NCBI GenBank assembly: GCA_013368315.1
Contig: JAACJM010000115.1
Location: 1-64,000, forward strand
Direction: 5' to 3'
Length of the DNA: 64,000 nucleotides
Source of the DNA: Tetrapyrgos nigripes
Lineage: Eukaryota; Basidiomycota; Agaricomycetes; Agaricales; Campanellaceae
Positions 21,621 to 31,540 of this stretch are shown one piece after another; position 1 is the stretch's first letter, and each line of letters opens with the position of its first letter. Under the pieces are notes generated by a model. The model did not search any database. It was given only the letters and a program-made list of their open reading frames with translations, and was not told where the DNA came from. Both the position numbers and the translations under genes were made by a program.

Positions 21621-22825
21621 GGCAATAGACTTCTGTAAGGCAGAGAGCACGGATGATGATTTGACAGATGATGAAGCAGCAACAGTAGCAGTGGGGGCAG
21701 AGGCAGGGGTAGGAGGGGGTGGATCATTGGGGAAGAGACTAAAGGTGTCACTAACAGTGGCAGCCACAGGTTGTCTGCTTTGGCCCCCTCCTCTGGGTCA
21801 ACCCATGTATCGGTCCTGACAGACAGAAGAGTGATGACCCATCCTCTCACAGTAGTCACACTTGTCACATCTGTGGTTCCCATCTTGTTTCATGTGATCC
21901 TTGGAGCTGCAGCCGTAGCAGTGCCCCTGCATTGCCTTCTGGTAGTCCACGAAAGTGTGTCCGTTACCCTGGGGGTGCTCGGTATGGGAGGCGTTGACGT
22001 CCATGGTGTTAGGATCTCATGCAGAGGAGAATTTGGAGAGGGATGGGTAGGACCAGTGACAGGCTTTCCTAGGAGTTCAGCCAGGGTCTGTTCTATGTGG
22101 AGTGCTCTGTTAATCAACTCGTCCATGTTCTTAGGGGCCTCCTTCTGTCCTAGCTCCACATTTACCAATGGGAACAGTAGGTCCTTATGAAGGTACTTCC
22201 AAAACTTGTACTGGAGGTCCTTCTCTGAAAACCCGGTTTTCTCTGCCCACTGCTAGAAAATCTGAGAGAACTCTGAGACTGTTTTATCTCCCTGCCTCAA
22301 TGCCTCAAGCTTGTTCTGGGCCAGCTGCTGCTCATTTGCTACCCCGAACCGAACCTTTAGTGCATGGGTGAAATTGTCCCAGTTCCCTTCCCAGGGGAAG
22401 ACTGCTCCAGCTTCTTCTGCTCGGACTCTACTGATATGGTGGGCGTACTCTGCAGCCCATTCTGTGGCGGATCCCTCCATCATGAGAAGTGCCTCAGCAA
22501 TGCACTTCTGCAGGTTGAGTTTCCCATTATTGAATTTGAGCCATTTCTGTTCTCCAGCCCAGAGAATGAAGAGAGATAGGAACAAGTCAAGTTTGGCTGG
22601 CTTGCCTTTGAACAGGGCAGGTTTGGGAGTTTTGTCTGAGGATTCATGGGTAGGTCTATTGACCAAGTTGGTGATTGCTTGTTGCAGCTGGTTCTGGTTA
22701 TTAACCAGAGCCTGAAGGAGGTTTTTGAGGGCGGTGGAGGACATGTCAATGTCAGTGATTGGGGAAGCAACAGGACTGAGTGGGGCTGGTGACACAGGAA
22801 TAGGGGATGGATTGGGTGCAAGCAT
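21621..22825 (-). pseudogene. Gypsy gag with zinc knuckles
   Basis: Capsid part: PKPALFKGKPAKLDLFLSLF and WAAEYAHHISR on the minus strand from 22825. The frame is closed by TAG near 22250-22252 and continues with EKTGFSEKDLQYKFWKYL. Near 21800-21950 a Cys/His-rich stretch (CYGCSSKDHMKQDGNHRCDK, then CDYCERMGHHSSVC) forms zinc knuckles for RNA binding. Confidence 0.8.
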
Positions 22826-23253
22826 AGGACTGGGGTGGCTGTTGGTATGGCAGAAGGTGGAACAGATAGTGGAAGTGGAGTGTGAGTGAGATCTGGCAAC
22901 GGAACAGTGGAAGTACTGAATTCAGGAACAGAGAATGGCAGGTGGCTGAAGGCAAGGCATAGGAAGTGGGAGCAGAGTAGGGCTGGATTGCTGGATAGGA
23001 TTATACTGTTTTCTCCTTCCCAGAAGTAGTAGCAGACCTGGGGAATGGAGTGATGGGTGTGGGGACAAGGCTGTTGCTGGCAGTTGTTGTAGAGTTCTTC
23101 TCTGTCTTCAAGGTAGCTGTTGATATCAAAGCTAACGTGCTTTTGATCTGATAAGTCAAGACCGTGTAGCCAATCTACACAGAGCAGTGGTGGCGGAGAC
23201 GGCAAGGATGACCTATACAGAGGCCGCCGGTACAGTAAGGGATCTTGACCTAA

Positions 23254-23693
23254 TGTCACAAAGAGGTGAGTGCTTAGATAGCAATAACAAGGAGCTACAG
23301 GCTCAACTCAACTAACAGACAGCAGTAAGTACTGGAACTGGTCCCAATGACGAAGAATGTATTAAATACCTGACAGACAGCAGTAAGTACTGGAACTACA
23401 GTGCCCATCAGTAAAGGTAAAAGAAGTAATGAAAAGGGGAATACACACCTGGTCCCAATGATGAAGAGGTGTCAGGACAGGGTTTATATATGTAAAAGTA
23501 AAGCTGTAAAGGAGGTTGTAAAGAAAGCTGTAAAGAAAGCTATAAAGGAAGCTGTCAAGAAGCTGTATCAAAGCTGTATTGGAGAAATGAAAGGTCCAGT
23601 GTGCAGCATGTGGAACAAGAGTCATATAGTGTAAAGATCTGAGGATACAGAGATAAGAAGAAATAAATAGTACCAAATATAGATGTCATGACA
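23254..23693 (-). repeat. 5' LTR of the gypsy element
   Basis: An intact 440-bp LTR, TGTCACAAAG to GTCATGACA. It differs from the other LTR mainly where that one has CpG. A run of AAAGCTGTAAAG-like units near 23505-23560 makes a false reading frame of FLYS repeats on the minus strand. Confidence 0.9.
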
Positions 23694-23846
23694 GTGTGAC
23701 TGATCTCATTTTAACTGATGTATGCTGTGGTGGTGAAGTTTGTGCACACAGTATTCAAAATTTCTGACGATGCACCTTTGTATTTACCACTACAGTATAG
23801 ATGTTAGTAGATAGAATATATACTTATCACTGTATTGGTGGTTGTC

Positions 23847-24020
23847 ATAACTGGTATGGATCTACAGCAGTCCTTGAGCTGTGAGCTTGTCCATATTGGG
23901 AGTGACTGACCCTGGAACTTGATGATGTACATAGATAGTCATTGGGATACCTTCTGGAACCCCAGCATTCAGTTCTTGGACCTGGTCCAGGTAATACACT
24001 CCTCCTCCTCCTCCTCCTGA
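23847..24020 (-). repeat. Dispersed repeat, copy 1 (coding remnant)
   Basis: On the minus strand a frame reads VYYLDQVQELNAGVPEGIPM, then TIYVHHQVPG. A related segment is at 40078-40252 with much higher CpG content. Both end in a GAG-rich (poly-Glu) run. It is probably a piece of a transposon protein; the family is unknown to me. Confidence 0.5.
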
Positions 24021-24116
24021 TGCAAGCTGTACATGAGCATTTGATTACTAATAGTAATCATTGAGTTGGGAGAGAAAGGGCCAGCAGTATGATCAACAAC
24101 AAGACATAGCTTTGTG

Positions 24117-24310
24117 TGTCACAAACTGCTACAGTTCTTTGTCCTCCTTCCTCTTCTACTTCATTATTGAATCTATTTTCTGATCATTCATCCATTGCAT
24201 TTCCTCGATAAACCTTTTAAACCTTATGTTACTGACTTTGAACTTTATAAAACCTGTCAAACTTTATAATAACTATCAATCAATCTTATCTTTCTCCTAC
24301 ATTTCCCCAC
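24117..24310. repeat. LTR-like repeat start, copy 1
   Basis: TGTCACAAACTGCTACAGTT and the following 190 bases resemble the sequence from 24771. The two could be ends of degenerate LTRs 654 bp apart. Confidence 0.35.
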
Positions 24311-24770
24311 TTTCTCCTATGTTTCTCTTATTTCTCCTATCTTGTTCCTATCACTTATTCATTGTTCTTCTATATAAACCACTAGGCATTCTAGTTAATC
24401 CTTTAGTTCATTCACTTTGTCTCTGCCCTGTACTATACTATGCAGTGTAGAGCCTAGTCAGCTTACTCATCTTTTCTCTCTATCTCTATCTCTATCTCTC
24501 AATCTATCATCTTGTATTTGTCTTCATACTGAGTGACTTGGGTGGTTATTTAAGTGTATTGACAACCTTGACATTGTGGAGTGGGGTTTGGTTTGACCCC
24601 AATAGGGACAGCTGTCATCCCTGGGAGAAGATCAGGGCCGAATGCTGTTGGATTTTGTGGCTGTATATAGGCAAGACAGACTTGTCTCTGGTATTTCAAA
24701 CCTGAAGACCCTGTTCAAAGCAAAGGTCATAGGCTTTACTGGAAAGATACATGCACTGTGACAGTTGAGC

Positions 24771-24960
24771 TGTCATGAACTGCTACAGTTCTTTGTCCTC
24801 CTTCTTCCTTTACTTTGTCATTAAACCTGGAATTCCTTCATCATTTGTCTATTACTTTTCCTCATTAATTTATACTCAGATTCATACTCAGTGAACCCTA
24901 TAACTCCTGTCAAACCCTATAATAACTGTCAATCATTCTTCTACAGTTTGGTACCTATAA
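24771..24960. repeat. LTR-like repeat start, copy 2
   Basis: TGTCATGAACTGCTACAGTT and what follows match copy 1 at 24117, including TTTGTCCTCCTTC and ATAATAACTGTCAATCA-like words. No coding region between them. Confidence 0.35.
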
Positions 24961-26265
24961 CTATCCATATTTGATCTATTATTCTCATCTTTTATACATC
25001 ATATGGCCATTGTTCTATTTTCATTAACTCTTTCTTGTCCCTTAGACTTTCTCATAGCATCAGTAAATTAACACATTTATAGAGCGTATAGAAGTGTAGT
25101 TGACATGGAGAACTGAATTCTCTATACACTTCCATACATTTTGTGTGGTTTGAGTGTCATATAGCTGTATAGAAAGTTTACTCCCTACAAAATTGTCTGC
25201 TACTAGAAAGCTCCTGCATTCAAATGTATCCTAATTAACAGTATATATCACTGGACCTCTACTGGCTGATAGGGGTATATATAACAGGCCCACTATCAAT
25301 AACATGCACAAGTTTCTCTGAGTCATTTTTGCAGGTAGCAAAACACCTCAGGATGTATCAGCATATGTGCCTACACTGGAATTGATGTACAGTGTCATTG
25401 AAATTTGCACTGGTGTCACATATATAGCAGCATGAGAGTTGAAGAGAAGTAGAAGTACTAAATTACTGACCACCTCAGGCTGTCAGTAGCAACATTTCCA
25501 GAGAAGTACAATTGTTCCTGCATCCTAGAACAACCCCAAAGGTTGAAGCAGGCTTGGGTACATACAAGAAATAGCACACTGGTACAACGTTGCATGGTAA
25601 AAGGTCAACGTGTCTGCATAGGAATTCCAAAACTGAAGTGAAAAATGCCTGTCCTAAACTTGTTTCAAACTCTGACATGCATCCACTCTCAACAAGGCCC
25701 CATGATGTTTGACTTCAACTAATGTTCTTTTTGTCTTTCCTCTCCCTCTTCCAACCTCCCCCATTCTGCCTCTAACTCCCAGCCAATTGCCATCTCTGAC
25801 ACACTGGACTCTATCTCTCTTCCTGCTGTGAGGTCTAGCCATGCCTATTGTAAGTTTCTGTACCTCTTGGCTGATGTCTGTTCAAATCTTTGTTCTCAGC
25901 TGTACTTGGAGTGGAGCAGTGTGTCCTGGCTGCCTTGAAGTATCACAAGGAGTTTTGTACATGCATCCCTTCATATATATATATGCAATACCAACCATCT
26001 AATATGTCTATGCATATCTTGTAGTGTCTGCAATTTCAGTGACCATGTCTATTTGTCTCTTGGTCTCATGGTGTGTCTCCATACATTCCTCACCAGATTT
26101 TTGACTAATGTCTACAATTCCCAGTCTCTACCTATGTTCTACAACATCAACAGCATAGCAGTCACAACATTGGTGCCATGGTTCTCAACACTACCATTGC
26201 ACTGGTTAGGTGCATACTTTCTATTCCTTTCCATATTGGCTCAGTCATCGTTCCCTGTGCTGGCA

Positions 26266-28880
26266 TTATGAAGGTAATCTCAGGTGCCTGATATCCTTTC
26301 TATTCCTGTTTGTTTCAGAGCCTCTCATGTTTGTCATTGTCTGTATACCTGTTTTCCATGTACACTGTGCTGTGTATTGATACATACTTGCTTGTAGTAA
26401 ACTCATCTTCCCATTCATGCTTATCAAACCTCTTGGCCAGGGAATACCAAGCCATGATGTCCCATTCCTGTGGACAAGCTTCTGCCTCTGCAACCTTCTT
26501 CTTCTCACATTGGAATTTGAGGACCACCGTCTGACCAACATGTTTTGCATCCTTGAGTTGGGCCTTGATGGTAGGATCAGTGGGGTTCATGGAATAGAGG
26601 ACAGGCTCGATCTTAAGGCCAGCCATGGTGATAAGAGCATGGAAGTTGTCAACATATTCATCAACAGAAGTCATGCCCTGAAAGTAGGAGACACCCTCTA
26701 AGGTGAGACTAGCCTGAGTGTGTTCATCTTCTGGCATGAACTCCCTAATGAACTCAGTAATAGGTGGTTTTGTAATTAAGTGCTAGGAACTACACCCAAA
26801 CACAAAACTGTATACAAATGTAAATGAGACGAGTGATCCGAGTAGTCAGAGTACTCAAACTCCCAGTTTACTTGTACTATAAGTACTTTTGATTGGGGTT
26901 TTTCAATGAAGTTTGCGCTTAGCACATGACACAATAAACACAAGTTTAACACCAAGGGGATCAACGAGTCCCAAAATCAAACACTTAATAGACCAAAAGG
27001 TCAACACAAAGATCACAGTTATAACCACAAAAATGTTCAATTTAAAACTCTATTATCTCCAACACAGTGTTTATACTTGTAGAGAGTGCAGTTAAGTTTG
27101 TTTAGAAGCTTTAGTCCGTGCTTCATGTCCTCTACTATTGCTAGCGAGATCTGATACTCTACAGTATGTGGCTTGGGTAGCTACTTGTAATATCTGGTCC
27201 TTTTATACTACTCGCAGCTACAACTATACAGTTACCTATTTCTTTTTGAGGTCCACTAAAAGGTACGTAGAGAAAATATAAAACAAATCAAAAAGTCCAC
27301 TAGCGAGTTCTACCTATTTCCTCATAAGTAAAGACTTGCTTATTAGGGTATACAGAAACTGTTCAATATTATCTAAATATTCATAGGAACTTTCTTCAGT
27401 TCCCTTTGTAAGCCGTCTGGTGTTTTCGTGTACCATCCTGGTTAGCAAGCATCACATCTATGACTCAGAACGCTCCACTTATGACCACTAGGTCCTTCAT
27501 ACGTGTCCTTATGCTAGGGGCATAGGATTTTCTCATAGTTCCTTTATTCCATTCAGTTTTCCTTTCCCTTTTCTCTGATCTTGCTTTATTTGTGTTCTAT
27601 GTATTACCAGCAGTCTACTACTGAGTCCTACATACAAGTCCAGCTCTTCTGCAGTCCCGTTTGCATACTTATTCCTCCTTCAATGCTTTCAACACCTAGC
27701 TAGATGATTACTGACAGATTTATCCTTATCCAGAAATAATGTTACCTGTTTGGGTTGTATTCTGATTGTTCAGATGTACTGCGACTTAGCACTTCTGTCC
27801 CTCATATCTTTGTGTAGAGACGTCCGTTCACTATCCCCTCTGTACTGATGGATAGCTGAACTCTCTGGGATCCTGTACATATATACTTTGTCCTACTTTT
27901 GTCCACTTAAGATTCCCTCGAAGCCGTCTTAGTACTACGGGATTTACTGATACATAGATCTAGACCTAGTGTGCTTGTCTGCATGTCTGATCTTAGTGCT
28001 GTCTTCTCCGATTGACCTTTTGGCTGAGGATTGTGTTGCTTACATGTTCCTATGCCTGTGAATAGGGGCTAGCTTGCATTTCACTGTCCCTTTGGATTAC
28101 ACTAGCGGTACTAGTCGTTATAATAGGATTCGAAAGCCTTTATTAGACTATCTTTATCATTTGGTGGGTCTGCTATTATAACTCCAAGCTCATACATATC
28201 TATCATAGTACTTAGAATGAGTTGTTTCTCCATTCATAAGCACTTGATATTATTGTACCATTGTTTTCTTAGTCCTGCTAGGTATTAACTAGCAGTTCAG
28301 GGCTCACCCTAGTCCTCTTATTCCCTTAAAAGAACATCAAAACTGATATTATGAACCAAAATCCAAGTGTGTATACTGCGATTTTGTATGGTGTATCATT
28401 GGCTTCAAATTCTTGCCAGGTATTGAAGCTGGAGGAGCCATAGAGGTGTTCATGGTCGATGAGGCTTTGATGGTAGGTGGCAGCACAACCTGTCTGGAAG
28501 TAGGACAATGCCCACATGATCCTGACAATATCATCTTGGAAACGAACTGTGCTGGCATAAATGATCGCACTAGTCCACCAGACTCAGCCATAGATGCCAG
28601 GTGGAGACACCTTAGCATGTGAAGCTCCAGAAGAGTGATGAGAGGGAGGAGTAGAAGATGAGGCAGAGGATGGAGGTCGAGTGGGGTGGTGTAATGTTGG
28701 TTGGGAAGGTGGAGGGGGATTTCGGCCTTGGAGGGCAGCAAGGATCTTGGTGAGTTGCTCGCTCTGACTCTGAGAAGCCTGCTCTAGGTGGGCAAGATGA
28801 GCATCAAAGTGTTCAGCTAATGAGGCAGAAGGAACAGAGGGTGGAGAGAACTGAGGAGTGGAGGAGTCTTGGGGAACCAT
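26266..28880 (-). pseudogene. Second gypsy gag, interrupted by copy B
   Basis: The minus-strand gag starts with ATG at 28880 and is Pro/Ser-rich, then reads WALSYFQTGCAATYHQSLID and FNTWQEFEA up to 28399. After the 1.64 kb insertion it resumes at 26757 as EFIREFMPEDEHTQ, followed by YFQGMTSVDEYVDNFHAL and PVLYSMNPTDPTIKAQLKDA, the retrotransposon gag domain. No protease or pol follows downstream, so the element is truncated or was separated by later events. A frame change near 28560-28620 adds to the damage. Confidence 0.75.
26758..28398 (-). mobile_element. Copy B of the 1.65-1.7 kb TGATAC...CTATTA repeat family
   Basis: 1641 bp, in opposite orientation to copy A. On the minus strand it starts TGATACACCATACAAAATC and ends CCACCTATTA. 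It lies in the gag of the second gypsy element, whose two halves align directly outside its ends. It has fewer CpG than copy A at matching positions. Confidence 0.75.
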
Positions 28881-29073
28881 AGGGGGAGGAGCAAGAGTAG
28901 TGCAAGCCCTATCAGAGTCACTCTCACTAGTGTCTGGAGCTCAGAAAGAAATGGTTGCCAAAGACGACTAGTCCACTTGAAGAGGAGTTTTTTCTACTGT
29001 AAGGGTGACTCCTGACATGTGAGGCACTCACTCAACAACTGCAGGAGGAGATCTAAAGTATATATAAGTCAGC

Positions 29074-29626
29074 TGTCATGGGTCATACAATCAGAAGGCC
29101 ACATGATTACACCAAACAACAATTACTGCTGGTTATGACAATACCCGAATCTTTTTCCACAGCTCTCAACCTTTTTAACAGCTCAAGCCCACATTACTAC
29201 AACACATTCTTGTGATTCCATCTGACTTATGACTCAATACCTTTGGATCCGACTCCCTCTGACTCCATCTGACTCCTAATGACTCATTAATACTATAGAA
29301 CTAGTATATAAGCTGTACAATACCTATCTATTTTCCTTATCCTAGATATTTTGTTCAACATACCTACAACAACCAGCATATTGTGTTCAGCAATCTCTAG
29401 CAACCTTCCAAAGACTCTTACCAGCATCTTACATTTTTCCAGCAACCCCAACAAGTACTTAAACACCTAAGTACTCCATTGTGGCTGAAAACCCCTATCA
29501 GCTATATCCAGCCTTGCCATATTGCTCAGTGGTCTCCTATGTATCGACATCATCCTGAGTAACCTCAACAGCCATAGGTACAATCCCTTACATCAGCACT
29601 AGACGATACAAGACCAACATACTACA
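29074..29626 (-). repeat. Candidate 5' LTR of the second gypsy element
   Basis: TGTCATGGGTC at 29074 and ATACTACA at 29626 give the TG...CA ends of an LTR, and the position just upstream of the second gag (minus strand) is right for a 5' LTR. No second copy is seen in the window, so this stays tentative. The word CTGCAGGAGGAGATC stands on both sides (29038 and 29629). Confidence 0.4.
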
Positions 29627-31014
29627 CACCTGCAGGAGGAGATCCAAAGAGAAAAACTCAAGGATACTCACCTGCAGGGAAGAAGTATATATACCCATAT
29701 GAAGGTCTGGGAAAAGATCTGCAAAACTATACAGCAGCAATGAAGTAATAGAAAAGTGGAATGATGGGAGACCAAAATGATGAACAATAATGATGGATGA
29801 TGAAACCATGAAACAAGGATAAACAAGTCAATGAAGTCCAGATAGAACAAGAACAAACAAGTCCTAAAGGAGAAGAGAAAGGAAAAGGAAACTGTCCTCT
29901 TACACTGACATATTTAATTGACTTACTTATCATGATGCTGGTGCCCTTCAGGTGTCATCTACAAATATAGCCAGGGGATTCACCATTTTGGGACTTCCCA
30001 TGATCCCCCTATTGTTCTTCTCATGAGTAATCAATGAGTAATTCATTCAGATAATTAGTTGTATTAAGTTCCTCAAACTGAGTTGAGATACTTGCTCTAG
30101 ATACTTGTAAGTGATACTTGCCATTGACATATACATAGGTACATGTGCAACGACTGGTTGATCTTTTTGTTTGGGGTATCTGCAAGTGTACAGCCACCTG
30201 CAGATACCCTGTGGATACCTCTACAAACAATCTTGAGGAAATTAAATTGTCTTATTGTAGATTACTGTCTTGGACTCGAGAATAGATCCCAGCTATCAAT
30301 TCATAAAAAATTGCTAGGAGAAAGGTGTAAAACAGGGCGAAAACACACTGGTCGAGGCACTTCATGTGCCTGAGAATCATTTTGGGAATTTCTGAAGCAA
30401 GCTATTGTCCTGCTTGCTTTGGATTTCTGCATCAAGCTATGCTCATGAGGTTGGATAAATATGGTAATGATGAGTTATATGCTTCCTTCAAAATTCTATG
30501 TATCAATATAGCAATTAAATGAGAAGAAAATCGAAAATATTGGGGCTAATGCTTATCCCTCCCTTTTGGAGATTTTTGGAGATTTTAACACTTTCCACGC
30601 TGTATATACCAGCTTCAGAACAATTCTGAGTGCATATTCATTGTTTCTACAGTACAAGAAACCGTATACTATACGTTCAAACGGTACTCGCAGATTAACG
30701 CCAGGTCTCCGCAGACCCGCAGGGGGTATCCACAGATTTAGGTATACCGGTCTACTGACAGTATCAAGGCAGTATGGGTTCTGTGCGGGCCATAGTCTCC
30801 CAATGTCCCGAAATCAATGATACATAGAACGCCTCTCTTTATACTGTGTCCTACCAGAAGATAAGCAGTATCAACTACAGATCACTGCTATCGTCCACAT
30901 GCAAGCAACTCGACGACATACCGGTATAATATAGTGATAGATTATGACCAATAGGTAGAGTTGAAAAGAAAAACACTTTCGAAGACAAGGCGTCCGAGCC
31001 ACAGTACTGAAACA
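29627..31014. other. Gene-less DNA at the right edge of the repeat island
   Basis: No gene recognised. CpG content rises again near 30660-30800, which may mark the return to non-repeat DNA. Confidence 0.4.
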
Positions 31015-31275
31015 TCACGCTAATAAATTCGAAACCTCAGCCTGAGCTTCGGTGACAATGACATATCCAGCCTGATGTTCCCCACGCGTCCTCTTCGCAT
31101 GCCGCAGGAAATAGACCACCGAAGACGGCATCAGAAGTTCCTTCCATTCTCTTGGCTGCGCCCTAGCAAAATGATCAAAATCAACGAGATCGAAGAACCA
31201 ATGGATAGCATAAAATAGTCGCCGGCCTGACAACGAACTTAATCTCTCTCTAACCTCAGGCCTCAGAGCTCAACG
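31015..31275 (-). pseudogene. C-terminal fragment of an unknown protein
   Basis: A minus-strand frame of about 80 codons without an ATG, preceded by a TGA, reads LRPEVRERLSSLSGRRLFYA and ends EAQAEVSNLL. It looks like a real protein tail (mixed helix-type composition, normal codon use), but I do not recognise it and find no upstream exon. Confidence 0.3.
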
Positions 31276-31540
31276 ACTGTCGACTAAAGCTATTGACAAA
31301 TAAGTAACAACATTCCTCATACTCCGGATCCTTATCCCCGACCCTCGCCATATCGAGGGCTGGCTACTGGGACCTAGATCATTTCTGAGTCACGGCACTC
31401 CCTGATCTATCGATCTAGGGCGGTTTAACCAGTTTAACGCTTCACGCTAAACAAACACAGATAAGCGAACTTAATGGGTGCGTGACATCAATTTCCAAAT
31501 AAGCGCAAAGGGTGTGATTCAGTCTTGATCATCAACCACC

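Larger units (their letters stand above)
10951..23693 (-). mobile_element. Complete Ty3/gypsy chromovirus, reading on the minus strand, with nested insertions
   Basis: Two related LTRs starting TGTCACAAAG and ending GTCATGACA bound the element. GTGTG at 10946-10950 is repeated at 23694-23698 as a 5-bp target duplication. A polypurine tract touches the 3' LTR at 14224-14236. Between the LTRs, on the minus strand, come gag (with zinc knuckles), aspartic protease, reverse transcriptase with YLDD, RNase H, integrase and a chromodomain, the order of chromoviruses. Three large foreign insertions (11308-14130, 15921-17615, 18471-20305) and many stop codons show that it is dead. Without the insertions the element would be about 6.4 kb, a normal length. 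Confidence 0.92.
23694..26265. other. Repeat-derived gene-less region
   Basis: No host gene seen. It holds the dispersed repeat at 23847-24020, two related LTR-like starts (24117 and 24771), a CTATCT microsatellite near 24476-24500, and CpG-poor DNA. Confidence 0.5.

Noticed and set aside
22480..23259. 259-codon minus-strand ORF before gag
   Set aside because: It overlaps the gag gene in another frame and has a composition that mirrors the Pro-rich gag leader.
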